A DNA stretch of 48,066 nt from an uncultured Coriobacteriaceae bacterium (lineage in GTDB: Bacteria > Actinomycetota > Coriobacteriia > Coriobacteriales > Atopobiaceae), in NCBI GenBank assembly GCA_902790135.1, contig CADAQM010000028.1, forward strand, positions 1-48,066, in the 5' to 3' direction. The translations under genes and the position numbers were made by a program. Positions 27,403-36,198 of this stretch are shown one piece after another. How positions within the stretch are numbered: the first letter of the stretch is position 1; every line of letters begins with the position of its first letter. The notes below the pieces were generated by a model. The model searched no databases. It worked only from the letters and a program-made list of their open reading frames with translations, and was not told the origin of the DNA.

Positions 27403-28850
27403 CAGCCCTCCTCGTCGAACTCGTAGCGCACGTGCGGCTTGCGCGCGGCCTTGACCTCGTCCGGCCTTCCGATGGGGCAGGTGAACGGGGCGCTGTGCAG
27501 CCTCTCGCCGTCCTCGTGGGCCTCCTTGAGGATGCCCGTCATGAGACCGACGAACTCGTCCAGCGTCTCGCGGCTCTCCGTCTCGGTGGGCTCTGCCATG
27601 AGCGCCTCGTGCACGATGAGCGGGAAGTACATGGTGGGCGGATGGACGCCAAAGTCGAGCAGGCGCTTGGCGACATCCATGGCAGAGACGCCCGTCTCAG
27701 CCTTGAGTGGTCCCACGTCGATGACAAACTCATGCATGCAGCGCTCGCCATAGGGAAGCACGTAGCCTGCCTCAGACAGGAAGTGCGCAAGATAGTTGGC
27801 ATTGAGCACGGCCGATGCCGAGGCTTCGGGGATGCCCTCGCGACCAAGGGTGAGGATGTAGGCGAGCGCGCGTACCGCAACGAGGAAGTTGCCGTAGAAA
27901 CTGCGAACCTTGCCTACGCTCTGCTCGTCGCACGAGAAGGCAAGCGTGCCGTCCGGCCGCTCGACCACGCGCGGATTGGGGAGGTACGGCGCAAGAAACG
28001 CCTTGCAGCCCACCGGCCCCGAGCCGGGACCGCCACCGCCATGCGGAGTGGAGAAGGTCTTGTGCAGGTTGACGTGCACGCAGTCGAAACCCATGTCGCC
28101 CGGGCGCGCATGGCCCATGACGGCGTTGAGGTTGGCGCCGTCGTAGTAGCACAGGCCGCCGGCCTCGTGAATGATCTGGCAGATCTCGACGATGTTGGGA
28201 TCGAAGAGGCCCAGCGTGTTGGGGTTGGTGAGCATGAGGCCCGCGGTGTCCGGTCCTACGGCCGCACGCAGGGCATCGAGGTCCACGCCGCCCTGCGCAT
28301 CGCTCGGCACCGACACTACCGTGAACCCTGCCATCACCGCGCTTGCCGGGTTGGTGCCGTGCGCGGAGTCGGGGACGATGATCTTGGTGCGGCCCGTATC
28401 ACCGTTTGCCAGGTGGTGCGCGCGGATGAGCAGCAGGCCCGTGTACTCGCCGTGAGCTCCGGCTGCCGGCTGCAGAGTCATGGCATCCATGCCACAGATT
28501 TCCGCGAGCATGCCCTCAAGCTCGTGCATGGCACCAAGGCAGCCTTGGACCGTCTCCTCGGGCTGCAGCGGATGGATGTCGGCGAACCCTGGCAGAGCTG
28601 CCACCTGCTCGTTTACGCGCGGGTTGTACTTCATCGTGCACGAGCCAAGCGGGTAGAAGCCATCGTTGACCCCGTGGGTCTGCTTGGCGAGCTCGGTGTA
28701 GTGACGGCCTAGGTCCACCTCTGCCATCTGGGGCAGACGCGGGGCGCTCTGGCGTATGAGCGTCTCGTCAAAGGTGGCCTCGGGCACGTCGAGGTCGGGA
28801 AAGATGGTCTGCTTGCGACCTGCGACGCTCCGTTCGAAGAGAAGCTTCAT
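27402..28850 (-). CDS. gcvPB: Glycine dehydrogenase (decarboxylating) subunit 2
   Basis: Predicted 482-residue PLP enzyme, the C-terminal half of the split P-protein. The PLP lysine is Lys264 in HVNLHKTFSTPHGGGGPGSG. Segments LQPAAGAHGEYTG and DSAHGTNPAS are family-typical. With GcvPA it decarboxylates glycine and passes the aminomethyl group to lipoyl-GcvH. Its ATG overlaps the GcvPA stop (ATGA), so the two subunits are translated together. This gene looks intact; its partner gene is broken. Confidence 0.95.
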   Translation of the reverse strand: MKLLFERSVAGRKQTIFPDLDVPEATFDETLIRQSAPRLPQMAEVDLGRHYTELAKQTHGVNDGFYPLGSCTMKYNPRVNEQVAALPGFADIHPLQPEETVQGCLGAMHELEGMLAEICGMDAMTLQPAAGAHGEYTGLLLIRAHHLANGDTGRTKIIVPDSAHGTNPASAVMAGFTVVSVPSDAQGGVDLDALRAAVGPDTAGLMLTNPNTLGLFDPNIVEICQIIHEAGGLCYYDGANLNAVMGHARPGDMGFDCVHVNLHKTFSTPHGGGGPGSGPVGCKAFLAPYLPNPRVVERPDGTLAFSCDEQSVGKVRSFYGNFLVAVRALAYILTLGREGIPEASASAVLNANYLAHFLSEAGYVLPYGERCMHEFVIDVGPLKAETGVSAMDVAKRLLDFGVHPPTMYFPLIVHEALMAEPTETESRETLDEFVGLMTGILKEAHEDGERLHSAPFTCPIGRPDEVKAARKPHVRYEFDEEG

Positions 28851-30144
28851 CGGTCACACACCTCCTTGACGACAGAGACGACGCGGTCGATTTCCGCGCG
28901 CGTGTTGAGCTCGGTGGCGCACCACAGAATTCCGTCGTGCGTGGGAAGCCCCGCTAGGATTCCGTGCTCGGCCAGCCGATTGACGAGCTGGTGCGCATCC
29001 ACGGGGCAGCTGGTGAGGAACTCGTTGAAGAAAGGCTTGCCGCTCATGGGGGCAAATCCCAGCTCGGCAAGCTTTTCTGCGAGATAATGCGCGTGGCCGG
29101 CACAGAGCCGTGCGACTTGGGCGAGCCCCTCCGGTCCCACGGCTGCCAGGTATACCGAGGCCGTCATGGCGCACAGCGCCTCGTTGGAGCAGATGTTGGA
29201 CGAGGCCTTCTCGCGACGGATGTGCTGCTCGCGGGCCTGCAGGGTGAGCACGCATCGGTGGTCTCGCCCACGATGCGGCCGGGGAGCTTGCGCATGAGCG
29301 CCTTGGTGGTGGCCATGATGCCCAGGTAGGGGCCTCCGAAGCCAAGCGGCAAGCCGAGGGGCTGGCCCTCTCCGACCGCGACGTCGACACCGTACTCGCC
29401 GGGGGTGCGGAGGATGCCGAGCGCGATGGGGTTAAAGCCCATGACGACCTTGGATCCGGCCTCGTGGGAGGCTGCCACAATGCCGTCCATGTCCTCGATG
29501 ATGCCTAGGTAGTTGGGGCTCTGCACGTAGACTGCCGCCGTGGTGGGACTGACTGCCGCACGCAGCGCGTCGAGGTCCACCATGAGGTCGCTTGTCGCGG
29601 GCACGGTTACGACGGGTACGTCGCGGCTCGCGCAATAGGTCTTGATGACGGTCATGACGTCGGGGTGTACGGTCTCGGCAACGACAATCTCGTTGCGCCT
29701 GCGGTCACGGCACATCAGCACGCCTTCTGCCGCGGCCGTGGCACCGTCGTAGACGCTTGCGTTGGCGACGTCCATGCCGGTGAGCTCGCAGATCTGCGTC
29801 TGGTACTCGAAGATGGACTGAAGCACTCCCTGGCTGATCTCGGCCTGGTAGGGAGTGTAGGCCGTCACGAACTCCTCCTTGGAGGTGACGGACTTCACGA
29901 TCGAGGGGATGTGGTGGCGATAGGCGCCGGCGCCACGAAGCACCACGTCAAAGTGGCGGTTCTCGCGTGCCAGGGCTTCGAGGTGCGATACGACCTCAAG
30001 CTCGGAGCGGCCTTCGGGCAGGTCGAGCGCGTCGATGCGGACCTCGGGAGGTATGACGGAGAAGAGCTCGTCACTTTCCGCGAGTCCCAGCGCAGCAAGC
30101 ATGCCCGCGCGGCCCTCGTCGGTTTCGGGAAGGTAGCTGCCCAT
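28847..30144 (-). pseudogene. gcvPA: Glycine dehydrogenase subunit 1, frameshifted by a small deletion
   Basis: The first part (30144 to about 29252, some 298 codons) reads as a normal GcvPA N-terminus: MGSYLPETDEGRAGMLAALG, HHIPSIVKSV, YDGATAAAEG. It runs in frame to PGRIVGETTDA, after which that frame turns to unrelated sequence. The second part (from 29251 to 28847) reads in the next frame as VLTLQAREQHIRREKASSN and continues to the proper C-terminus. In related proteins about six residues (of the type DGKRGF) link these halves. They are missing here, together with one base more or fewer than a multiple of three. Either a real deletion or an assembly error near 29251. Both halves otherwise look conserved, so the event is recent or false. 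Confidence 0.85.
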
Positions 30145-30150
30145 GGGAAC

Positions 30151-30531
30151 CTAAGCCTCCTGCGCGCAAAGCGCCTCGTAGGCGTCGGCGTCGAGAAGGT
30201 CGCCCACCTCGCTGACCTCCTCGACGCGCACCAGCCATGCGCCATACGGATCCTCGTTGATGGCCTCGGGGGCATCCAGCAGGTCCTCGTTGATCTGCAC
30301 TACCGTGCCGGTCACGGGGCTGAAGACGTCCGAGACTGCCTTGACCGACTCGACGTCGGCGAAGGCCTCGCCGGCCACGACCTCGTCGCCCTCCATCGGC
30401 AGGTTGACGAAGACGAGGTCGCCCAGGGCATCCTGCGCAAAGTCGGTAAGGCCGATGGTGTACGTGTCGCCCTCGACGCTCACCCATTCGTGGGACGTGG
30501 TGTAGCTAAGCTCTGCAGGAATGACGGACAT
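30151..30531 (-). CDS. gcvH: Glycine cleavage system H protein
   Basis: Predicted 126-residue lipoyl carrier of the usual size. The lipoylated lysine is Lys64 in [10 protein letters not shown], preceded by DLVFVNLP and followed by [12 protein letters not shown]-terminal HEWV is typical. It shuttles the aminomethyl group from the P-protein to GcvT and electrons to LpdA. It lies 55 bases after gcvT and 6 before gcvPA in the operon. LplA, encoded downstream, would attach its lipoyl group. Confidence 0.95.
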   Translation of the reverse strand: MSVIPAELSYTTSHEWVSVEGDTYTIGLTDFAQDALGDLVFVNLPMEGDEVVAGEAFADVESVKAVSDVFSPVTGTVVQINEDLLDAPEAINEDPYGAWLVRVEEVSEVGDLLDADAYEALCAQEA

Positions 30532-30586
30532 GGTGTCTCCTCTCTCAGGAAATGAATGACGTTCTGATCAGGCTGCCTTGCCTGGC

Positions 30587-31672
30587 CTATGCGTGCTTGT
30601 AGAAGGGCATGGGGACGACAACTGCCTCGATGCGTCGTCCGCGCACGTCAACCATGAGGGCAGTACCCTCGGCGGCAACGGACGTCTCGACGCGAGCCAT
30701 GGCGATGGCCTTCTTGAGGTGTGGGGCAAAGGTGCCCGACGTGGTGTGGCCCACAAGCCTGTCACCTGCGTAGACGCTCATCTGCTCGCGCACGATGCCG
30801 CGGCCCGTGACCTCGAGTCCCACGCGCACGTGCGTCGGCTCTCCTGCAGCAAGAATGGCCTCGCGACCGATGAACTCGGGCTTCTCCATGCGAACGCCCA
30901 GCTGGAGGCCCGCTTCGAGTGGCGTGGTGTCCTCGTCCATCTCATGGCCGTAGAGCGGCATGGACGCCTCGAGGCGCAGGGTGTCACGCGCGCCGAGTCC
31001 GCAGGGGATGAGGCCGAACTCCTCTCCTGCCTCACGAAGCGCCTGCCAAAGCGCAACCGCATCGTCCGGCGCGCAGTACAGCTCGTAGCCAAACTCGCCC
31101 GTGTAGCCCGTGCGTGAGACCATGCAGTCGATGCCGGCTACCTCAACGTGTCGCACGGCCGTGTAGTAGCGCTGCGGGAGCTCGTTGACGTCGCAGATCT
31201 TCGCCAGCACGCCCTTGGCGCGCGGTCCCTGCAATGCCAGCTCGGCGATGCCGTCGCTCAGGTCCTCGAAGCTCGTGTCGGGGAGAAGATTGGCCGCCAT
31301 GTGGGCGACGTCCTTCTCGCGATTAGAGGCGTTGACGACCACGAAGTACTCCTCGTCGCCAAACTTGTAGACGATCAGATCGTCTATGCAGCCACCGTGG
31401 GTGTTGCACATTACGCCATAACGGACACGCCCCACCGGCATGTCCGTGTAGTCATTGGTGAAGAGGTGGTTGATGGTAGCCAGTGCGCCAGGGCCGCGGA
31501 ACACGACCTCGCCCATATGCGATACGTCAAAGAGACCGACCTTGGTTCGCACCGCCTCGTGCTCGGCCTTTATGCCGGTGCCGTACTGGACGGGCAGCAG
31601 ATAGCCTGCAAACGGGACGACTTTGCCGCCTTCCTTCACATGGATGTCGTACAGGGGGGTCTTCCGCTCCAT
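30587..31672 (-). CDS. gcvT: Aminomethyltransferase (glycine cleavage T protein)
   Basis: Predicted 361-residue enzyme that moves the methylene group from aminomethyl-GcvH to tetrahydrofolate and releases ammonia. N-terminal [28 protein letters not shown] and [14 protein letters not shown] are family hallmarks, and the length is standard. The start at 31672 follows AAGGAGG. It is the first gene of the gcv operon and lies directly behind the tandem glycine riboswitch. Expression of all six downstream genes is thus expected to rise with glycine. Confidence 0.95.
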   Translation of the reverse strand: MERKTPLYDIHVKEGGKVVPFAGYLLPVQYGTGIKAEHEAVRTKVGLFDVSHMGEVVFRGPGALATINHLFTNDYTDMPVGRVRYGVMCNTHGGCIDDLIVYKFGDEEYFVVVNASNREKDVAHMAANLLPDTSFEDLSDGIAELALQGPRAKGVLAKICDVNELPQRYYTAVRHVEVAGIDCMVSRTGYTGEFGYELYCAPDDAVALWQALREAGEEFGLIPCGLGARDTLRLEASMPLYGHEMDEDTTPLEAGLQLGVRMEKPEFIGREAILAAGEPTHVRVGLEVTGRGIVREQMSVYAGDRLVGHTTSGTFAPHLKKAIAMARVETSVAAEGTALMVDVRGRRIEAVVVPMPFYKHA

Positions 31673-31702
31673 CGGATCTGCCTCCTTGGATGCCAGGCGC
31701 AT

Positions 31703-31752
31703 AAAAAAGACAAGGGACACGCAGCGCCTTACGCGCCTCTTGTGCCCTTGTC
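31703..31752 (-). terminator. Expression-platform terminator of the glycine riboswitch
   Basis: On the minus strand a stem forms between GACAAGGGCAC (31752-31742) and GTGTCCCTTGTC (31720-31709), followed by six U. The CAAGG in the first arm is also the 3' strand of the P1 helix of the second aptamer. Ligand-bound aptamer and terminator are thus exclusive, giving an on-switch. Confidence 0.85.
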
Positions 31753-31897
31753 CTCAACCTGAAAGATTCTCTGGAAACCAGATTGCTTCTTCGGTGGCCC
31801 CGCGGGGCCTTTCCAAGGTTCCGTCAGGAATCGGTCCTTCTGCCTGAGAGTTCTTGCCTCCCCTTCGGCGCCGCATGTGCGGTCTCTCCCGATTCCG
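31745..31897 (-). promoter_or_regulatory. Tandem glycine riboswitch
   Basis: Read on the minus strand, aptamer 1 (about 31893-31830) has GGGAGAG, then GCGCCGAAGGGG, then CTCTCAGGCAGAAGGAC. Aptamer 2 (about 31825-31745) has CTTGGAAAGG, CACCGAAGAAGCAA and CTTTCAGGTTGAGGAC. These are the conserved glycine-aptamer blocks, in the usual two-aptamer order. P1 of aptamer 2 pairs CCTTG with CAAGG. The terminator that follows gives glycine-activated transcription of gcvT and onward. Confidence 0.93.
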
Positions 31898-32078
31898 TCA
31901 TCCGGTGGTATGCAGTTGTAGTCCCATCGTAGCGCGCCTGTGGCCCGTTGTGCGTGAGATGCCTGTGTCAGCCATACGAGCGGTATCGATGGGGATGCCA
32001 GTCATCACGCGCATCAAAAGGGGCTTCGCTTTTGCGCAACGTCCCGGGTAGGAGGGATGTGAGTCTGGCGGCTTCGCC

Positions 32079-32462
32079 TTACGAGAGGTCGAACCAAAGG
32101 GGCTCGGCTCCGTCCTCGATGGTGATGCCAGGGGTGGTTGTTGGGCGCTCGTCGAGTAGGTCAGCCATCACATGAGCGGTCGATCCCAGCAGGTCGATCG
32201 AGGGGATGCGCAGCGTCTGGCAAGCGCTGCGCAGATCCGCTCGGGTGCGGGGGCTCAGGATGGTATGGAACACTGCCGTTGGGGTTTCGGTGTCGCCCTG
32301 CTGCTCGATGAAGTCGATGACCTGCTGCGCGTCGCTGGCGTGCTGGAGCATCTTAATGGTCACCTCACCAGCTGGGAACTGCGCCGACGCCGCGCGAACG
32401 ATGCGCTCGACAGTCTCGCCGGTCATGTCTGATACGCCATAGACGGTTATGTGCTTGCTCAT
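32079..32462 (-). CDS. Half-length PpsR-like (DUF299) protein lacking the kinase domain
   Basis: Predicted 127-residue protein. Its sequence follows the N-terminal half of the pyruvate,phosphate dikinase/PEP synthase regulatory protein family: YGVSDMTGETVERIVRAA, then TAVFHTILSPRTRADL, then IPSIDLLGS. Full members are about 270 residues, with a P-loop (of the type GVSRxSKTP) in the second half. That half is absent, and the 100 bases past the stop show no trace of it. The start at 32462 has AGAGAGGATC upstream. It follows the radical activase gene by 47 bases on the same strand. Whether it is a functional stand-alone domain or a remnant cannot be decided from sequence alone; the intact N-domain favours function. 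Confidence 0.7.
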   Translation of the reverse strand: MSKHITVYGVSDMTGETVERIVRAASAQFPAGEVTIKMLQHASDAQQVIDFIEQQGDTETPTAVFHTILSPRTRADLRSACQTLRIPSIDLLGSTAHVMADLLDERPTTTPGITIEDGAEPLWFDLS

Positions 32463-32509
32463 GGAAAGATCCTCTCTTTGACGAATCGTCGGACAAGGGC
32501 GGTTGTTGC

Positions 32510-33418
32510 TTAGAAGAAGGCCTCGATACCCTCGTCCAGATAGACCTGACGGTAGTCCTCGAGATCCTCGGGGTGCAGGTTCTTGACCCCGTGCAGGCTG
32601 TAGGGCATGTCGAGCAGCACATACTTGTTCTCTCCGAAGTTGTGGAAGGGGAGGAGCTGCACGCGCTTTGCCCCTGCTTCGCGCAGCCACTGCGCCATCG
32701 CGCGCGCGTCGTCGAGGCTGTCGTTGAAACCGGGGATGACGGGCGTGCGTGGTAGCACGTCCAGTCCGTGCTCGATGGCCCAGCGCAGGTTTGCGAGCAT
32801 GAGGTGGTCGTCGACGCCGGTGTGTTCTTGCAGGCGCACGGGGTCCACGTGCTTGAGGTCCATGAGCAGGTGGTCGAGGTGCCGGGCGATGCGCTGGAAC
32901 GTCTGGGGTGCCACGTGCGCCTCGGTCTCTATGCAGGTGTCGATGCCCTCCTCATGCAGACGGACAAGAAGCTCCTCACAGAAGTCCGGCCAGGTGAGTG
33001 CCTCGCCACCCGAGAGGGTGACCCCGCCGCCCGAGTCCTCGTAGAAGGGCTGATCCTGTAGGCAGATCTTGACGACCTCGTCGACGGTCTTGGTCTCTCC
33101 AGTGCAGGTGAGGGCGCGGGTGGGGCAAGCATGCACGGCCGCCTGGGCCTCGGGCGCGTCTCCGCGCAAGCTGCGCACGTCGATGTGGCGCTTGCCTGCG
33201 TACTCTACGGCGTTGGCGCCAGATGCGGCCTCAATGCAGGCGCCACAGCCGATGCAGGCGCTCTCCTTCCACTCCAGCTGCGGTGCCCGCCGCTGGCTCT
33301 CGGGGTTAGCGCACCAGGCGCAACACAGCGGGCAGCCCTTGAGGAAGACGACGGTACGGATGCCCGGCCCGTCGTCGAGGCTGAACTTCTGGATGTTGAA
33401 GACGGTCGCAGTTTGCAT
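32510..33418 (-). CDS. Glycyl radical enzyme activating protein (radical SAM)
   Basis: Predicted 302-residue activase. The radical SAM cluster motif is KGCPLCCAWC (Cx3Cx2C), followed by NPES. An inserted ferredoxin-like segment, CIGCGACIEA...HACPTRAL, can hold a second FeS cluster, as in the YbiY/CutD/HpdA-type activases. GGGVTLSGGE is the SAM-binding stretch. It installs the glycyl radical on its partner, which is encoded on the other strand starting at 33610. The two genes share a 190-base control region. The arrangement matches the E. coli ybiY-ybiW pair apart from the divergent layout. Confidence 0.93.
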   Translation of the reverse strand: MQTATVFNIQKFSLDDGPGIRTVVFLKGCPLCCAWCANPESQRRAPQLEWKESACIGCGACIEAASGANAVEYAGKRHIDVRSLRGDAPEAQAAVHACPTRALTCTGETKTVDEVVKICLQDQPFYEDSGGGVTLSGGEALTWPDFCEELLVRLHEEGIDTCIETEAHVAPQTFQRIARHLDHLLMDLKHVDPVRLQEHTGVDDHLMLANLRWAIEHGLDVLPRTPVIPGFNDSLDDARAMAQWLREAGAKRVQLLPFHNFGENKYVLLDMPYSLHGVKNLHPEDLEDYRQVYLDEGIEAFF

Positions 33419-33490
33419 GGCTCCTCCGTAGCGTATCGAGACGTCGGGCGCGATCCCACTATCTCAACGTCCATATACAGCTTAGAAAAC

Positions 33491-33503
33491 TTACGAACGA
33501 AAG
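33491..33503. promoter_or_regulatory. 13-mer operator, copy 1
   Basis: TTACGAACGAAAG, identical to the copy at 33564. The start-to-start distance is 73 bases (about seven helical turns). This copy lies in the region expected for the -35/-10 of the divergent activase gene. The sequence resembles DeoR/GlpR-type sites, which contain TTCG/CGAA repeats. Confidence 0.55.
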
Positions 33504-33531
33504 TAAATACTCAAACGGACAAAATTTCTTC

Positions 33532-33560
33532 TTGACACGGAGAGAGAAGGTTCGTATCAT
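33532..33560 (+). promoter_or_regulatory. Promoter of the glycyl radical enzyme gene
   Basis: TTGACA (33532-33537) and TATCAT (33555-33560) are spaced by exactly 17 bases. A 6-bp dyad, TTCGTA (33551-33556) with TACGAA (33565-33570), flanks the -10 box. Confidence 0.8.
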
Positions 33561-33563
33561 GAG

Positions 33564-33576
33564 TTACGAACGAAAG
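33564..33576. promoter_or_regulatory. 13-mer operator, copy 2
   Basis: TTACGAACGAAAG immediately after the -10 box, near the start of transcription. A repressor bound here would block the glycyl radical enzyme gene, and joint binding with copy 1 could loop the DNA across both divergent promoters. Confidence 0.6.
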
Positions 33577-33609
33577 CATTATTGCTTGCGATAGAGAAAG
33601 GAACCGTCC

Positions 33610-36027
33610 ATGGAGAACCGCGAGCACTTCGGCGCCCTCACCGAGCGCATGCAGGCCTACCGCGAGGAGGTGCTCGACGAGAAGCCCTTCGTCGACGCTG
33701 AGCGTGCCGTGCTGTACACCGAGTCGTATCGCCAGACGCAGAACCAGCCGCCCGTGATGCGTCGCGCCCTCGCCTTCGCGCACGTGCTCGACAACATGAG
33801 TATCTACATCGAGGACAAGACGCTCATCGCCGGCAACCAGGCCACCAAGAACGGCAACGCGCCCGTCTTCCCCGAATACACGCTCGGCTTTGTGATCGAC
33901 GAGCTGGACAAGTTCGAGAAGCGCGACGGCGACGTCTTCTATATGACTGAGGAGGACAAGCAGGCCATTCGCGACATCGCCCCGTTCTGGGAGAACAACA
34001 ACCTGCGCTCGCGCGGCGAAGCCCTTTTGCCCGAGGAGGTCTCCGTCTTCATGGAGACGGGCGTCTTTGGCATGGAGGGCAAGCTCAACGCCGGCGACGC
34101 ACACCTTGCTATCAACCACGCACGCATGCTCAAGGAAGGCTTGCGCGGCTACGAGGAGCGCACCCGTGCCGCCAAGGCTGCCCTCGACCTCTGCGATCCT
34201 GACTCCATCGACAAGTACGTCTTCTACAAGGCTGTTCTTATCGTCATCGACGCCGTCCGCCGCTGGGCTGGCCGCTACGCCAACCTGGCCGCCGAGCAGG
34301 CTGCCGCCTGCGCCGACCCTGCTCGCAAGGCAGAGCTCGAGCGCATGGCCACTGCCTGCGCCCGCGTGCCCTACGAACCTGCCGAGACCTTCTTCGAGGC
34401 CGTGCAGGCAGTGTGGTTCAGCCAGGTGCTGCTGCAGATCGAGTCTAACGGCCACAGCCTCTCCTTTGGCCGCTTCGACCAGTACATGGACCCATTCTAT
34501 GAGGCTGACCTCGCGGCCGGCCGCATTACCGAGGACGAGGCGCTCGAGCTGCTCACCAACCTCTGGATCAAGACGCTCACCGTGCAGAAGATCCGCTCCC
34601 AGGCACACACCTACTCCAGCGCCGGCAGCCCCATGTATCAGAACGTCACCATCGGTGGCCAGACGCCCGACACCCACGAGGACGCCGTCAACCCCATGAG
34701 CTGGCTCGTCCTGCGCTCCGTCGCGCAGACCCGCCTCACCCAGCCCAACCTTACCGTACGCTACCACGCCAACCTCGACCCGGCCTTCTTTGACGAGTGC
34801 ATCGAGGTCATGAAGCTTGGCTTTGGCATGCCCGCTCTCAACAACGACGAGATCATCATCCCGAGCTTCCTCGCTTGGGGTGTCGGCGAGTACGACGCGT
34901 ACAACTACTCCGCTATAGGCTGCGTTGAGACCGCCGTACCCGGTCGCTGGGGCTACCGCTGCACCGGCATGAGCTACATCAACTTCCCGCGCCTGCTGCT
35001 GTGTGCCATGAACGGCGGTGTGGACCTCACCTCCGGCAAGCGCTTTGTCGAGGGTCACGGCAACTTCCTCGAGTGGGAGAGCTTCGACGATCTCATGGCC
35101 GCTTGGGATGCAAGTCTGCGCGAGATGTGCCGCTGGTCGGTGGTTGTGGAGAACGCCATCGACAAGGCCTCCGAGCGTGACGTGCCGGACGTGCTGTGCT
35201 CAGCCCTCACTGACGACTGCATCGCCCGTGGCAAGACCATCAAGGAGGGCGGCGCCGTCTACGACTTCATCAGCGGCTTGCAGGTGGGCATCGCCAACAT
35301 GGCAGACAGCCTTGCCGCCATCAAGAAGCTCGTCTACGAGGAGGGCGTTATCACGCGCCAGCAGCTCTGGGACGCCTTGCAGAACGACTTTGCCGGCGAG
35401 GAGGGCGCGCGCATCCAGCAGATGCTCATCGACGGTGCTCCCAAGTACGGCAACGACGACGACTACGTGGACAGTCTGGCCGTCGAGTGCTACGAGCCCT
35501 ACATCGACGAGGTTGCCAAGTATCACAACACGCGCTTTGGCCGCGGCCCCATCGGCGGCATCCGCTACGCCGGCACGAGCTCCATCAGCGCAAACGTGGG
35601 CCAGGGCATGGGTACCATGGCCACCCCGGACGGTCGCCACGCCCACGAGCCACTGGCCGAGGGCTGCAGCCCCGCTCACAACTGCGACAAGCAGGGTCCG
35701 ACCGCCGTGTTCAAGACCGTCTCCAAGCTTCCGACCGACAAGATCACCGGCGGCGTGCTGCTCAACCAGAAGGTGACTCCCACCATGCTTGCCCGCGAGG
35801 AGAACAAGCAGAAGCTCGAGATGATGCTGCGCACCTTCTTCAACCGCCTGCATGGCTACCACGTGCAGTTCAATGTGGTCGACCGTGCCACGCTGCTGGA
35901 CGCGCAGGCGCATCCCGAGCGTCACAAGGATCTCATCGTCCGCGTAGCGGGGTACAGCGCCTTCTTCAACGTGCTCAGCAAGGCCACCCAGGACGACATC
36001 ATCGACCGCACGGAGCAGGTGCTGTAA
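33610..36027 (+). CDS. Glycyl radical enzyme, YbiW/PflD-like C-O lyase
   Basis: Predicted 805-residue enzyme with the full glycyl radical layout: an N-terminal PFL domain, the thiyl-radical Cys438 with Glu440 in SAIGCVETAVPG, and the radical Gly781 in RVAGYSAFF, 25 residues from the end. The GCVE motif marks the dehydratase/lyase group rather than pyruvate formate-lyase, which has two adjacent cysteines. Next to it are an activase and a fructose-6-phosphate-aldolase-type gene, exactly the E. coli ybiW-ybiY-fsaA set. In E. coli YbiW opens 1,5-anhydroglucitol-6-phosphate to 1-deoxyfructose-6-phosphate, which FsaA then cleaves. That activity is inferred here from gene company, not from active-site residues. 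The product must be made without oxygen. Confidence 0.92.
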   Translation: MENREHFGALTERMQAYREEVLDEKPFVDAERAVLYTESYRQTQNQPPVMRRALAFAHVLDNMSIYIEDKTLIAGNQATKNGNAPVFPEYTLGFVIDELDKFEKRDGDVFYMTEEDKQAIRDIAPFWENNNLRSRGEALLPEEVSVFMETGVFGMEGKLNAGDAHLAINHARMLKEGLRGYEERTRAAKAALDLCDPDSIDKYVFYKAVLIVIDAVRRWAGRYANLAAEQAAACADPARKAELERMATACARVPYEPAETFFEAVQAVWFSQVLLQIESNGHSLSFGRFDQYMDPFYEADLAAGRITEDEALELLTNLWIKTLTVQKIRSQAHTYSSAGSPMYQNVTIGGQTPDTHEDAVNPMSWLVLRSVAQTRLTQPNLTVRYHANLDPAFFDECIEVMKLGFGMPALNNDEIIIPSFLAWGVGEYDAYNYSAIGCVETAVPGRWGYRCTGMSYINFPRLLLCAMNGGVDLTSGKRFVEGHGNFLEWESFDDLMAAWDASLREMCRWSVVVENAIDKASERDVPDVLCSALTDDCIARGKTIKEGGAVYDFISGLQVGIANMADSLAAIKKLVYEEGVITRQQLWDALQNDFAGEEGARIQQMLIDGAPKYGNDDDYVDSLAVECYEPYIDEVAKYHNTRFGRGPIGGIRYAGTSSISANVGQGMGTMATPDGRHAHEPLAEGCSPAHNCDKQGPTAVFKTVSKLPTDKITGGVLLNQKVTPTMLAREENKQKLEMMLRTFFNRLHGYHVQFNVVDRATLLDAQAHPERHKDLIVRVAGYSAFFNVLSKATQDDIIDRTEQVL

Positions 36028-36032
36028 CCTGT

Positions 36033-36116
36033 GGGGCCACTGGGCATTCCCTCCGCTCAGTCCTCGGCGCGAAGGGCGCGCCTGCGGAGGTCGCTTCGGG
36101 AAGACCCAGTGGCCCC
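36033..36116 (+). repeat. Long intercistronic hairpin between the glycyl radical enzyme and aldolase genes
   Basis: GGGGCCACTGGG (36033-36044) pairs perfectly with 36105-36116 across a 60-base interior. Inside, CCTCCGC pairs with GCGGAGG. There is no U-run. It could set the ratio of the two products by RNA stability or partial termination. The same sequence was not noticed elsewhere in the window. Confidence 0.6.
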
Positions 36117-36198
36117 TCCATCACCAGCCCAGATGACGGTTAGCTTGGAAGATTAGTTTGTTGCGCCGCGTGGCGGCGCCTTAAGGAAGGAAACACTA

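Noticed and set aside
31980..32078. A hidden C-terminal kinase half of the PpsR-like gene in another frame
   Set aside because: No P-loop-like stretch is visible in any frame after the stop codon; the region contains short GC-rich palindromic sequence only.
33511..35058. A 515-codon open frame opposite the glycyl radical enzyme gene
   Set aside because: Shadow of a gene with all glycyl radical enzyme signatures; no RBS and no known domain.
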